Of a DNA stretch of 64,000 nucleotides, positions 44,689 through 53,216 are shown piece by piece; position 1 is the first letter of the stretch; the number at the start of each line of letters is the position of its first letter. The DNA comes from Polaribacter septentrionalilitoris. GTDB lineage: Bacteria > Bacteroidota > Bacteroidia > Flavobacteriales > Flavobacteriaceae. Location of the stretch: the NCBI RefSeq assembly GCF_009832745.1, contig NZ_VRMJ01000041.1, positions 191,001-255,000 on the forward strand. Direction: 5' to 3'. Both the position numbers and the translations under genes were made by a program. Below the pieces are notes generated by a model, which saw only the letters and a program-made list of their open reading frames with translations, had not been told where the DNA came from and ran no database searches.

Positions 44689-46593
44689 CTACTTAACTTC
44701 TTCAAAGTCTACATCTTCAACATTGTCTCCTTGATCAGCATTTCCTTCAGGTTGACCTTGTTGTGCTCCTGCATCTGCACCAGCAGCTCCTTGTTGAGCA
44801 GCATACATTTCTTCAGAAGCAACTTTCCATGCTTCGTTGATTTTCTCCATAGCAGCATCAATTTGAGCTAAATCTTTAGACTCGTGAGCAGCTTTTAACT
44901 CTACTAAAGCAGCTTCAATTGGTTCTTTTTTATCCGCAGATAACTTATCACCAAATTCTTTTAATTGCTTTTCTGTTTGAAAAATCATGGAATCTGCACC
45001 ATTTACTTTTTCTGCAGTTTCTTTTGCAATTTTATCAGCATCTGCATTTGCTTCTGCTTCTTGTTTCATTTTTTCGATTTCCTCTTCAGACAAACCAGAA
45101 GACGCTTCTATACGAATATCTTGAGATTTTCCTGTAGCTTTATCTACTGCAGAAACTTTAATGATTCCGTTTGCATCAATATCAAAAGTTACCTCAATTT
45201 GTGGTACACCTCTTTGTGCTGGTGGAATATCAGTCAATTGAAAACGTCCAATTGTTTTGTTATCAGCAGCCATTGCTCTTTCTCCTTGCAGTACGTGAAT
45301 GTCTACAGAAGGTTGATTATCTACAGCAGTAGAAAATACTTGCGATTTTTTAGTTGGGATAGTTGTATTCGCATCAATTAATTTTGTGAATACATTACCC
45401 ATTGTTTCAATACCTAATGATAAAGGTGTAACATCTAATAACAATACATCTTTTACATCACCAGTTAAAACACCACCTTGAATTGCAGCACCTAAAGAAA
45501 CAACTTCATCTGGGTTTACACCTTTACTAGGTGCTTTTCCAAAGAATTTTTCAACAGCTTCTTGAATTGCAGGTATTCTTGTAGAACCACCTACTAATAT
45601 AATTTCATCAATATCAGAAGTTGATAAATCAGCATTTTTTAATGCAGTTTTACAAGGCTCAATTGTTCTTTTTACTAAATCATCAATTAATTGCTCAAAT
45701 TTAGCTCTACTTAGTGTTCTTACCAAGTGTTTTGGTCCGCTTGCAGTAGCAGTTACATAAGGTAAATTAATTTCAGTAGATGAAGAGCTTGATAATTCAA
45801 TTTTTGCTTTTTCAGCAGCTTCTTTTAAACGTTGTAAAGCCATTGGGTCTTTACGTAAGTCCATATTTTCTTCAGACTGGAATTCATCTGCCAACCAATT
45901 GATGATTTTTTCATCAACGTCATCACCACCTAAATGTGTATCTCCATCAGTAGCTAATACTTCAAAAACACCATCACCTAATTCTAAAATAGAAACGTCA
46001 TGCGTACCACCACCAAAGTCAAAAACTACAATTTTCTTATCGTCATTAGCTTTATCTAAACCATAAGCTAATGCAGCAGCAGTAGGCTCGTTAATAATTC
46101 TTTCTACTTTTAAACCAGCAATTTCACCAGCTTCTTTAGTAGCTTGTCTTTGTGCATCGTTAAAATATGCAGGTACCGTTACTACAGCTCCTGTTACATC
46201 AGTTCCTAAATAGTCTTCTGCGGTTTTCTTCATTTTTTGAAGAATCATTGCAGAAATTTCTTGAGGTGTATATAAACGACCATCAATATCTACTCTAGGA
46301 GTATCATTATCTCCTTTTACTACTTTATAAGGTACTCTTTGTACTTCTTGAGAAGATTCAGAGAATTTATTACCCATAAAACGTTTAATTGAATATACTG
46401 TTTTTGTTGGGTTAGTTACTGCTTGTCTTTTTGCAGGATCACCAATCTTACGTTCTCCTCCTTCTACAAAGGCAACAATAGATGGTGTAGTTCTTTTTCC
46501 TTCAGCATTAGGAATTACAACTGGCTCATTACCTTCCATTACAGAAACACACGAGTTGGTTGTTCCTAAATCTATTCCTATAATTTTACTCAT
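44689..46593 (-). CDS. dnaK: Molecular chaperone DnaK (Hsp70)
   Basis: 634 residues. The phosphate motif [12 protein letters not shown] is at residues 4-15, [14 protein letters not shown] and [11 protein letters not shown] are in the ATPase domain, and [10 protein letters not shown] is near 195. The substrate-binding domain has [10 protein letters not shown]. The C-terminal lid ends in a low-complexity Ala/Gly/Gln-rich tail and acidic EEVK. It appears monocistronic: dnaJ and grpE are not adjacent. No CIRCE element is visible upstream. A partial sigma-54-like match lies at 46643-46659 (see rejected). Confidence 0.98.
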   Translation of the reverse strand: MSKIIGIDLGTTNSCVSVMEGNEPVVIPNAEGKRTTPSIVAFVEGGERKIGDPAKRQAVTNPTKTVYSIKRFMGNKFSESSQEVQRVPYKVVKGDNDTPRVDIDGRLYTPQEISAMILQKMKKTAEDYLGTDVTGAVVTVPAYFNDAQRQATKEAGEIAGLKVERIINEPTAAALAYGLDKANDDKKIVVFDFGGGTHDVSILELGDGVFEVLATDGDTHLGGDDVDEKIINWLADEFQSEENMDLRKDPMALQRLKEAAEKAKIELSSSSSTEINLPYVTATASGPKHLVRTLSRAKFEQLIDDLVKRTIEPCKTALKNADLSTSDIDEIILVGGSTRIPAIQEAVEKFFGKAPSKGVNPDEVVSLGAAIQGGVLTGDVKDVLLLDVTPLSLGIETMGNVFTKLIDANTTIPTKKSQVFSTAVDNQPSVDIHVLQGERAMAADNKTIGRFQLTDIPPAQRGVPQIEVTFDIDANGIIKVSAVDKATGKSQDIRIEASSGLSEEEIEKMKQEAEANADADKIAKETAEKVNGADSMIFQTEKQLKEFGDKLSADKKEPIEAALVELKAAHESKDLAQIDAAMEKINEAWKVASEEMYAAQQGAAGADAGAQQGQPEGNADQGDNVEDVDFEEVK

Positions 46594-46759
46594 AATATTT
46601 ATTTTTATTAAATTCTATTTTTCAATTTTACACTTTGTATTAGTCAAATGCTGTGCCAACAGGTTTTTAGCAGTAAAATGTCAGTTTTTTTAAAAAATAA
46701 AAGAATTCATGTGACATATTGACACAAAATGTATCTAATAAAATAGAAACACTCTTAGA

Positions 46760-46790
46760 TTTGAAAACAATCAATATTTTCTTATATTTG
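46760..46790 (+). promoter_or_regulatory. Bacteroidota-type promoter of the DUF2853 gene
   Basis: TTTG at 46760-46763 and TATATTTG at 46783-46790 with an exact 19-base spacer, a perfect match to TTTG-N19-TAnnTTTG. It lies about 48 bases before the ATG. Confidence 0.8.
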
Positions 46791-46838
46791 AGAGGTTCAA
46801 CAAATAATGAATAATACTTAAAACTAAAAAACAAAATC

Positions 46839-47180
46839 ATGAGTAAATTTGACGAAAAAGTTGCTTTGTACAAAAAATTTATGGACGATAGAAATCTACG
46901 TTCTAACACTGAATTATTAGCAGCCGTTACTAAAGGTTTAGGACCTTCTATCTACAAAAAAGATGCAGAAACAGTTTCTGGTTCTGATGCTAAAGAATTG
47001 GCAACTGTTAAAAATAACTTTTTAATTAAAAAATTAGGATTAGCTGATAGCAAAGAACTTGACGAAGGAATTGAAGAAGTGATGGAGAGAATTGGAAAAT
47101 CTGAAAGAAACAAGTACAGAGCATGTGTTTACTATATGTTAGTGAAGAAATTTGATAAAGAATCTGTTTACGGATTCTAA
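46839..47180 (+). CDS. DUF2853 family protein
   Basis: 113 residues, small and helical. The motifs SKFDEKVALYKK, LLAAVTKGLGPSIYKKDA and KNNFLIKKLGL identify DUF2853. No cysteine cluster, signal or membrane segment is visible. The function is unknown. A perfect housekeeping promoter upstream and a terminator downstream make it a well-expressed single-gene unit, divergent from dnaK. A stress link to dnaK is possible only by position. Confidence 0.85.
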   Translation: MSKFDEKVALYKKFMDDRNLRSNTELLAAVTKGLGPSIYKKDAETVSGSDAKELATVKNNFLIKKLGLADSKELDEGIEEVMERIGKSERNKYRACVYYMLVKKFDKESVYGF

Positions 47181-47204
47181 AAATTAACACTTTATTAATA
47201 CTAT

Positions 47205-47235
47205 AAAAAATCCAGCTCATTGAGTTGGATTTTTT
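47205..47235 (+). terminator. Terminator after the DUF2853 gene
   Basis: AAAAAATCCAGCTCA / TGAGTTGGATTTTTT stem of about 12-14 bp with one G-U, ending in six T, 25 bases after the stop. Confidence 0.85.
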
Positions 47236-47269
47236 ACATTTACAGCAAAATATGTAATCAACTTTAAGA

Positions 47270-48694
47270 ATGTCGCAATTTATTAGTGTTTTTGATATGT
47301 TGAAAATTGGTGTTGGTCCATCAAGTTCACATACATTAGGTCCTTGGAGGGCTGCCCAAGAATGGATTCAGAAATTAAGAGACACGTCTCTTTTTGTGTT
47401 TATTGATGCTGTTAAAGTTGATTTATACGGTTCTTTGTCTTTAACCGGAAAGGGGCATGCAACAGACTTGGCTATTTTGTTGGGATTAAGTGAAGCTGAT
47501 CCAGAATACATCCCTATTGAAGATATTTATACGATTGTTGATAGGATAAACGTACAGAAAGAATTGCATTTTAAAGGAGGAAAAAACATTGTATTTCCAA
47601 ACGATTCAATTCAATTTCATAAAGAGTTTTTACCATTTCATGCAAACGGAGTAACCTTTAGAGGGTTTTCTGAGGGCAAAGAAATTTCAACAGAAACGTA
47701 TTATTCAATTGGTGGAGGATTTATCATTCAAGAAAATGACAGTTTAGAAGAAGAAATAGAAATCAACAAGCAAAATTTTCCTTATCCTATAAATCGTGCT
47801 AAACAATTGGAAGAGTATTGTGAAAGAGATGGTTTATTGATTTCAGAAATTGTTTTTAAAAATGAATTGGAAATCAATTCAGCATCAAAAATCGATCTAG
47901 AGTTAGATCGTATTTGGGACACCATGCTAGAGTGTATGTATATTGGTTGTCATACTAAAGGAATACTTCCAGGAGGATTAAATGTAAAAAGACGTGCTTA
48001 TGATACACATCAAAAGCTTATTAAAGATGGCGAATACTCAAACCCAAAAGAATGGATTACTGCTATTAGAAGTATAGAAGTAAAGTTTAGAGAGATTTTA
48101 AAATGGGTGAGTTGTTTTGCTCTGTCAGTTAATGAAGTAAATGCTTCTCTAGGAAGGGTTGTTACAGCACCTACAAACGGAAGTGCAGGTGTAATTCCTG
48201 CAGTTTTAATGTATTATTTAGTGATAGAAAATCATGATGCAGATTTTAAAGAAATCAAGCAGTTTTTATTAACAGCTGGAGAAATTGGCAGTATTTTTAA
48301 AAAGAATGCCACAATTTCAGCGGCAATGGGAGGCTGTCAAGCAGAAATTGGTGTTTCCTCTGCAATGGCAGCAGGAGCATTAACAGAATTGTTAGGAGGT
48401 ACACCTGCACAATCTTTGGTGGCAGCAGAAATAGCAATGGAACATCACTTGGGTTTAACTTGTGATCCTATTGGAGGTTTGGTACAAGTACCTTGTATTG
48501 AGCGAAATTCTATGGGAGCCATTAAAGCCATAAATGCAGCAGAAATGGCGTTAGAAACTGATCCAAAAGAGGTAAAAGTTCCTTTAGATAAAGTTATTGA
48601 TACCATGTGGGAAACTGCAAAGGATATGCACAAAAACTACAAAGAAACCTCTGAAGGTGGTTTAGCAATTAATGTTGGTTTAGCAGATTGTTAA
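47270..48694 (+). CDS. sdaA: L-serine ammonia-lyase (single-chain, iron-sulfur type)
   Basis: 474 residues. The N-terminal regulatory/beta domain begins SVFDMLKIGVGPSSSHTLGP. The alpha domain has CIGCHTKGILPGG-like cysteines (GCHTKG near 228), TNGSAGVIPA, GGCQAEIGVSSAMAA and GLTCDPIGGLVQVPCIER. The Cys residues would bind a 4Fe-4S cluster. It deaminates serine to pyruvate. Together with gcvP and the SerB-SerA fusion it means both serine-making and serine-degrading enzymes lie in this window. Confidence 0.95.
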   Translation: MSQFISVFDMLKIGVGPSSSHTLGPWRAAQEWIQKLRDTSLFVFIDAVKVDLYGSLSLTGKGHATDLAILLGLSEADPEYIPIEDIYTIVDRINVQKELHFKGGKNIVFPNDSIQFHKEFLPFHANGVTFRGFSEGKEISTETYYSIGGGFIIQENDSLEEEIEINKQNFPYPINRAKQLEEYCERDGLLISEIVFKNELEINSASKIDLELDRIWDTMLECMYIGCHTKGILPGGLNVKRRAYDTHQKLIKDGEYSNPKEWITAIRSIEVKFREILKWVSCFALSVNEVNASLGRVVTAPTNGSAGVIPAVLMYYLVIENHDADFKEIKQFLLTAGEIGSIFKKNATISAAMGGCQAEIGVSSAMAAGALTELLGGTPAQSLVAAEIAMEHHLGLTCDPIGGLVQVPCIERNSMGAIKAINAAEMALETDPKEVKVPLDKVIDTMWETAKDMHKNYKETSEGGLAINVGLADC

Positions 48695-48695
48695 A

Positions 48696-48717
48696 ATAAT
48701 TACGAATTCGTAATTAT
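48696..48717. repeat. Perfect 22-bp palindrome between convergent genes
   Basis: ATAATTACGAA / TTCGTAATTAT, centred on an EcoRI-like GAATTC, directly after the sdaA stop and before the yaaA stop. It lacks a clear T run, so terminator function is uncertain. Confidence 0.6.
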
Positions 48718-48727
48718 CAATTTAAAA

Positions 48728-49486
48728 TTACCTCGTAAACACCAAATCAGTTTCAGTAGATAGTTCCTCAGAAAAACCATAACCCTCAACATTAAAACCT
48801 TTTAAATCTTCTATGGTTTCCACATTATTTTCTACAATATATCTAACCATATAACCACGTGCCATTTTTGCATACGTCATAATGGTTTTATATTGTCCGT
48901 TTTTAAAATCTTTAAAAACAGGTGTAATCATGGGTGCTTTTAATGCTTTTTTAGGTAATGCTTTAAAATATTCTGTACTCGCCAAGTTAATAAGTAACTC
49001 ATCATCTTCTAATTCTTCATTTAAAGATTTTGCTAAAGTATCGTCCCAAAACTTGTATAAATTATCTCTTCTTCCTACTTTTAAACGTGTTCCCATTTCT
49101 AAACGATAAGGCTGAATTAAATCTAAAGGTTTTAATAATCCATACAATCCAGAAAGAATTCGCAAGCGATCTTGTAAAAGAGGTAATTTTTCTTCTGCCA
49201 ATGAGTTGACATCAATTCCTTGAAAAACGGCACCTGTAAATGCATAAATTGCTTGTTTTGCGTTTTCTGGAGTAAAAGGTGTTGCCCAGTTTTGGTTGCG
49301 TTCGTAGTTTAATCTTGCCAAGTCATCAGAAATAGACATTAAATCTGATAGTTTATTTTTTGATAATGTTTTTAACTTTTTGTTCAGTTTTTCTGATTGG
49401 TCTAAGAAACGAGGTTGTGTGTGTAAATTTGTAGGTACTTTGCTTTCAAAGTCTAAAGATTTCGCTGGAGATATGATTATTTTCAT
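48728..49486 (-). CDS. yaaA: YaaA family peroxide-stress protein
   Basis: 252 residues from the Met at 49486, where the sequence begins MKIIISPAKSLDFES as in all YaaA proteins. A longer in-frame start exists but is rejected. Family motifs are present: YAFTGAVFQGID, ILSGLYGLLKPLD, RLEMGTRL and LINLASTEYFKA. In Escherichia coli YaaA limits oxidative damage by lowering free iron. It converges on sdaA and shares an intergenic region with the ECF sigma gene. Confidence 0.95.
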   Translation of the reverse strand: MKIIISPAKSLDFESKVPTNLHTQPRFLDQSEKLNKKLKTLSKNKLSDLMSISDDLARLNYERNQNWATPFTPENAKQAIYAFTGAVFQGIDVNSLAEEKLPLLQDRLRILSGLYGLLKPLDLIQPYRLEMGTRLKVGRRDNLYKFWDDTLAKSLNEELEDDELLINLASTEYFKALPKKALKAPMITPVFKDFKNGQYKTIMTYAKMARGYMVRYIVENNVETIEDLKGFNVEGYGFSEELSTETDLVFTR

Positions 49487-49628
49487 TAGAAATAAGGTGC
49501 TTTTATATTGTGATATAAAAATACAAATGATTTCAAAAACAGGTAAGTGATATCGCAAATTAATATCAATAAAACTATTTATAAAATTGATACAATCCTT
49601 AGAAATCAAATTAATTTTATAAATTCAT

Positions 49629-49656
49629 CAAACTAATGTGAAAAATTAGGGTCAAA
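49629..49656 (+). promoter_or_regulatory. ECF-type promoter motif before the sigma factor gene
   Basis: CAAACTA (49629-49635), 15 bases, then GTCAAA (49651-49656). It resembles the sigma-E-type pattern GGAACTT-N15-GTCTAA. It lies 25 bases before the TTG start of the sigma gene. Two similar motifs follow at 50225 and 50786. Confidence 0.6.
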
Positions 49657-49681
49657 AGAATAGAAACTAATAACCCAATAC

Positions 49682-50221
49682 TTGAGTAAAGACGCTGAAC
49701 TTGTAAAAAAGTTAAAAGATCCTACACTAAAAGATAAAGCTTTTAGTGAGTTGCTAGACGTCTATCAAGAGCGTTTGTATTGGCATATTAGAAAATTGGT
49801 AACTACACACGAAAACGCAGATGATGTCTTGCAAAACACCTTTGTAAGAGTGTACAAAAGCATCCATAAATTTGAGGAAAAAAGTACATTACATACTTGG
49901 ATGTATAGAATTGCTTATAATGAATCTATGCGTTTATTAGAGAAAAACAATAAGAAATCGTTTGATGATATTGATGAGATTTCAAGCAGTCATTTAGAAG
50001 TTTTATTTGAAGACGAATATTTTGATGGAAATGAAATTCAGCGAAAATTACAACAGATTATAGACGGATTAAAAGAAAAGCAAAAAAGGGTTTTTCAAAT
50101 GAAATATTTTGATGATTTGAGTTTTCGGCAGATATCCGAAATTTTAAGTATCTCAGAAAGCACATTAAAATCGACCTATTATACAGTGGTCAAAATTATA
50201 GAAGAAAAAATAGTGATATAA
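49682..50221 (+). CDS. ECF-type RNA polymerase sigma factor
   Basis: 179 residues from a TTG; no ATG is available nearby. Sigma region 2 covers about 25-95 (ENADDVLQNTFVRVYKSI, LHTWMYRIAYN) and region 4 about 125-175 (LKEKQKRVFQMKYFDDLSFR, ISEILSISESTLKS). The length and the lack of region 3 mark it as an ECF factor. The next gene encodes a single-pass protein typical of an anti-sigma. The motif upstream and two more downstream suggest autoregulation. Confidence 0.92.
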   Translation: MSKDAELVKKLKDPTLKDKAFSELLDVYQERLYWHIRKLVTTHENADDVLQNTFVRVYKSIHKFEEKSTLHTWMYRIAYNESMRLLEKNNKKSFDDIDEISSSHLEVLFEDEYFDGNEIQRKLQQIIDGLKEKQKRVFQMKYFDDLSFRQISEILSISESTLKSTYYTVVKIIEEKIVI

Positions 50222-50224
50222 ATC

Positions 50225-50252
50225 CAAACTATTTTTAAAAAGTAGGGTCTAA
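50225..50252 (+). promoter_or_regulatory. ECF-type promoter motif before the anti-sigma gene
   Basis: CAAACTA (50225-50231), 15 bases, then GTCTAA (50247-50252). The -10 is a perfect sigma-E-type match. It lies only 10 bases before the ATG, so the transcript would have a very short leader. Confidence 0.6.
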
Positions 50253-50262
50253 CTATTAAATT

Positions 50263-50778
50263 ATGGAAAAAACATCAGAAAATAACAACAAGAACAACTT
50301 TCTAAAAGAAGGTATGCAAAATGATGTTTCTAAACATCATAAAGATTATTTAGGAACAACAATTCCAGAAGGATACTTTGTAAAGTCGAAACTTTCGATT
50401 TTAGAGAAAATCAAAGAAGAAGAAGGAACTGAAGTTCCTAAAAAGAAAAAAATATTTTGGATGCATGCTAATTTTAAATATGCTGTAGCTGCATCTTTGG
50501 TTTTTATATTGAGTTTAACCATTTGGTTACAAAGTTCTAATACAAGTAATGAAACACAAGTTCAAGTAGAATTATTGTCTTTTAATGATGATGTTTTAAT
50601 CAACTCATTATTTGTAGAGGATGACGAATTAGAAGCGTATGCAAAGACTACTTTAATAAATGAAGTAGTGATAAAAGCAGAACTATCTGAACAAAAAATG
50701 GATGACTTAATCTTAGATTCTATGATTTTAGACGACTCATTATCAGATGGTAAGTTTATTGAAACATTAATTTTATAA
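50263..50778 (+). CDS. Probable anti-sigma factor, single-pass membrane protein
   Basis: 171 residues. Residues 1-65 are hydrophilic and presumably cytosolic. One membrane helix runs from about 72 to 91 (YAVAASLVFILSLTIWLQ). An acidic C-terminal part (95-171) is presumably periplasmic. No zinc HxxxCxxC motif is seen. The position directly after the ECF sigma gene and the topology support an anti-sigma role (inference from context). The sequence is not recognisable as a named family. Confidence 0.7.
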   Translation: MEKTSENNNKNNFLKEGMQNDVSKHHKDYLGTTIPEGYFVKSKLSILEKIKEEEGTEVPKKKKIFWMHANFKYAVAASLVFILSLTIWLQSSNTSNETQVQVELLSFNDDVLINSLFVEDDELEAYAKTTLINEVVIKAELSEQKMDDLILDSMILDDSLSDGKFIETLIL

Positions 50779-50785
50779 TTTTTTT

Positions 50786-50813
50786 CAAACTATTTTAGAA
50801 AATGCAGTTCTAA
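50786..50813 (+). promoter_or_regulatory. ECF-type promoter motif before the duplicated-domain lipoprotein
   Basis: CAAACTA (50786-50792), 15 bases, then TTCTAA (50808-50813), 35 bases before the ATG. The -10 differs at one base from GTCTAA. Confidence 0.55.
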
Positions 50814-50848
50814 GAAATAGAAACAATTATTAATTAAACATTTACATT

Positions 50849-51724
50849 ATGAAAACTTCAATTTCAAAAGAGAATATCTTAAAATCTAGTATTTTATTTT
50901 TCTCAATTACAGCGTTTGTTTTATCAGCTTTAGTATTTACCTCTTGTTCAGAATCAGAAGGATTAGAATCTTCTTCTAGTGACGAGGTATTAATATCAAA
51001 AATTGAAACAGCAGCAAAAGTAGCGGTATCTGAATCAGTTTTACCAGCAACAACTCAATCAAGTTTTAACGGAGAATTGGCTGACAGTACTCCTGAGTCC
51101 ATTCAATTCGCAGAGGGTTTAGGTTACAAAGTTTCATTATATACTTTTAATGAATCTAGAGAAGAATTTAATAGTGATGTCTATTTTTCTTTACAAGGAA
51201 GACAATTAGAGGATACAAATGAAAAAAGAGGAAAAAAGAGACGTAAATGTTTTGAGTTTGTTTTTCCAATTGATTTTATCATGCCAGATAATTCATCAAT
51301 CACTTTAAATAGTAAAGAAGACTGGACTTTAATTAGAGATTGGGTAAAAGCAAATCCAGATGCTACAGAACGTCCAGAATTGGTTTTTCCAATAGATGTT
51401 ACTTTAAAAGATGGCACAGTACAAACTTTGTTAGATAGAGATGAGTTAAAAGCAGTGAAAGAAGCATGTAGAAAAGGAAAAGATAAAAGAAAATGTTTTA
51501 GATTGGTATTGCCTGTAAGTTTCACTATGCCAGATGCTACTGTTATAACAGTAGATGAAAGAAAAGATTTTAGAGAAATTAGAAGATGGCACAAGGCAAA
51601 TCCAGATGCAACAGAAAGAGGAATGTTAAATTTTCCTGTTGACATTACTTATAAAGACGGAACTACTGCAACAATTAATGATGCAGATGAAATGAAAGCA
51701 GCCAAACAAAGCTGTAGAGATTAA
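50849..51724 (+). CDS. Lipoprotein with a duplicated ~82-residue domain
   Basis: 291 residues. A lipoprotein signal has its Cys at C33 (VFTSC). The C-terminal half consists of two copies of one domain, residues 133-207 and 215-289, with a period of 82. Each starts KCF, contains MPD and ANPDATER, and ends xAC or xSC, so the two Cys at each copy's ends (C134/C207 and C216/C289) may form disulfides. Each copy itself looks like two related halves (FPID... then FPxD...KDGT). The family is not recognised. It is probably an envelope protein under control of the ECF sigma factor two genes upstream. Confidence 0.78.
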   Translation: MKTSISKENILKSSILFFSITAFVLSALVFTSCSESEGLESSSSDEVLISKIETAAKVAVSESVLPATTQSSFNGELADSTPESIQFAEGLGYKVSLYTFNESREEFNSDVYFSLQGRQLEDTNEKRGKKRRKCFEFVFPIDFIMPDNSSITLNSKEDWTLIRDWVKANPDATERPELVFPIDVTLKDGTVQTLLDRDELKAVKEACRKGKDKRKCFRLVLPVSFTMPDATVITVDERKDFREIRRWHKANPDATERGMLNFPVDITYKDGTTATINDADEMKAAKQSCRD

Positions 51725-51767
51725 TTAAAATTTAGTATTTTAGTAGTTGAGCAAATTAAATAAAAAA

Positions 51768-52241
51768 ATGAAAATCAAAACCATCATTTTACAAGTTAGC
51801 TTTATGAGTTTGATGCTTTTTGGAGGTGCAATTTTTGCTCAGGACTCTAACTACAAGTTAATTACAAAAGAACTTACTGCTGCTCAAAAGACTTTGTTGC
51901 AAAAAGAACGAGAGGTCATGAAAGCAAATAGAGAAGCTTTTAAAGCCACATTAACTAATGAGCAATTGGCAATTCTAAAAGATAAAACAATCTCTAAAAA
52001 CGAAATTAGAAAACGGTTGGTATCTACATTCACCAAAACACAAAGAGAGTTGGTGAGAAATCAACAAGTTCGTTTAAGAAAAACAAGAGAGAGTTTTAGA
52101 AAAACCTTAACTAGAGAGCAAAGAAAAATGCTAAAAGAAAGGATAGATAAAATTAGAAAAGCGAAAGATAGAGGTGAGTTAAAAAATGGTCCTAGACAAG
52201 ACAATCCTAATGGAAGAAAAATAAGACCAAAAAGGAATTAA
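51768..52241 (+). CDS. Small basic helical Spy/CpxP-like periplasmic protein
   Basis: 157 residues from the ATG; a TTG seven codons earlier is also possible. A signal peptide ends near FAQD. The mature part is almost entirely helical, very basic, and has repeated LTxxQ-type motifs (LTAAQKTLL, LTNEQLAIL, LTREQRKML) characteristic of Spy/CpxP chaperones. It probably binds unfolded or outer-membrane proteins in the periplasm (inference). It lies 43 bases after the lipoprotein and nine bases before the barrel protein. Confidence 0.72.
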   Translation: MKIKTIILQVSFMSLMLFGGAIFAQDSNYKLITKELTAAQKTLLQKEREVMKANREAFKATLTNEQLAILKDKTISKNEIRKRLVSTFTKTQRELVRNQQVRLRKTRESFRKTLTREQRKMLKERIDKIRKAKDRGELKNGPRQDNPNGRKIRPKRN

Positions 52242-52250
52242 CGTACATTA

Positions 52251-53153
52251 ATGATTAATTTTTATCAAGAAATAAAAATAAAATTACAAGTTTTAGGGTT
52301 GCTATTGTTTACAATGGCAACCTCTTTTTGTTCTTATGCGCAAGATAATAGAAGTGATGAGGATATAGATATTATTCTAGATGATTTGTTTTTTAGCGAC
52401 CAACAATTTATAGACGAACTTATTGAAGGAGGAACCTCTTACAATTTCCTATACACCTCAATAGGGTACAGTACCAATACTTTTTTTTCAGGTAGAGATT
52501 CTGGTACAGATCAGTTTAATGTCATTCCACAAATTTCTTATTATCACTCTTCAGGATTTAACGCTAGTATTTCAGGGATTTACTATCAAAATTTTGACCC
52601 ACACTGGGATTTTACAAGTGTTTCTTTGGGGTACTTAAATACACTCGGAAAAAAAGATAATTTTATTTACAATGTTGGATATACCAAGTTTTTTTATGCT
52701 GATGATTTTGATGATTTTACGAATTCTATTGATGTAAGTTTTGGGGTTAGAAATAAAAAAAGAACTTTAGGAACAACACTTTCAGCATCTTATTTGTTTG
52801 GATCAGATGAATCTTACCAAATTGTTTCTAGTTCTTTTGCAAGAATAAATTTACTAAGAAAAGCTACATATGCCTTAAGGTTAAGGCCTACCATAAGTTT
52901 TATTGCAGCAAAACAAACCTATACTTTTTTGCAACGTTTTAGAACTAGACCTTTTTTAAGACCAGTTTCTTTAGAGGTTTTTAATGTTTTAAATACGCAG
53001 ATTTCTATTCCTTTATCATTTACAACAAAATCTTGGGATTTTGAACTAAGCTACTACTTAAATTTACCCAATGCAGTAGCTAACGAAAGTGATTTGTCAA
53101 ACACTAGTTTCTTTAATTTTTCTGTTGGTTATTTATTTGATTTGAGTAGATAA
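52251..53153 (+). CDS. Probable outer-membrane beta-barrel protein
   Basis: 300 residues. A signal peptide ends near SYAQ (about residue 31). The rest alternates polar and aromatic residues in short segments (YNFLYTSIGYSTNTFFSG, GFNASISGIYYQNF, SWDFELSYYLNLP) and ends in FNFSVGYLFDLSR, a barrel-type C-terminus. No named family is recognised. As the last gene of the ECF operon it is a likely target or structural partner of the Spy-like protein. Confidence 0.72.
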   Translation: MINFYQEIKIKLQVLGLLLFTMATSFCSYAQDNRSDEDIDIILDDLFFSDQQFIDELIEGGTSYNFLYTSIGYSTNTFFSGRDSGTDQFNVIPQISYYHSSGFNASISGIYYQNFDPHWDFTSVSLGYLNTLGKKDNFIYNVGYTKFFYADDFDDFTNSIDVSFGVRNKKRTLGTTLSASYLFGSDESYQIVSSSFARINLLRKATYALRLRPTISFIAAKQTYTFLQRFRTRPFLRPVSLEVFNVLNTQISIPLSFTTKSWDFELSYYLNLPNAVANESDLSNTSFFNFSVGYLFDLSR

Positions 53154-53182
53154 ATTTTAAATAAATATTTTTTGCATTTAAT

Positions 53183-53216
53183 TATTAATCGTAATATTGC
53201 AATAAATAAATTAATA
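53183..53216. promoter_or_regulatory. Candidate ArsR operator and -7 element
   Basis: A perfect 10-bp core TATTGCAATA (53195-53204) is flanked by perfect 7-bp outer arms TATTAAT (53183-53189) and ATTAATA (53210-53216), with 5-base unpaired steps. The dyad reaches the arsR ATG and overlaps TAATATTG, a one-mismatch -7 element. A TTTG lies 17 bases upstream. Confidence 0.5.

Noticed and set aside
46643-46659. Sigma-54-like TTGGCAC-N5-TTGA upstream of dnaK (minus strand)
   Set aside because: The -24 half is good but the essential GC at -12 reads GA. Without an enhancer-binding regulator nearby the match is probably chance.
46594-46700. CIRCE-type heat-shock operator before dnaK
   Set aside because: No TTAGCACTC-N9-GAGTGCTAA-like repeat is present in the upstream region.
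51181-51645. 154-codon antisense frame opposite the duplicated-domain lipoprotein
   Set aside because: The frame mirrors the strong codon bias and repeats of the sense gene and has no promoter; the sense protein has signal peptide and operon context.
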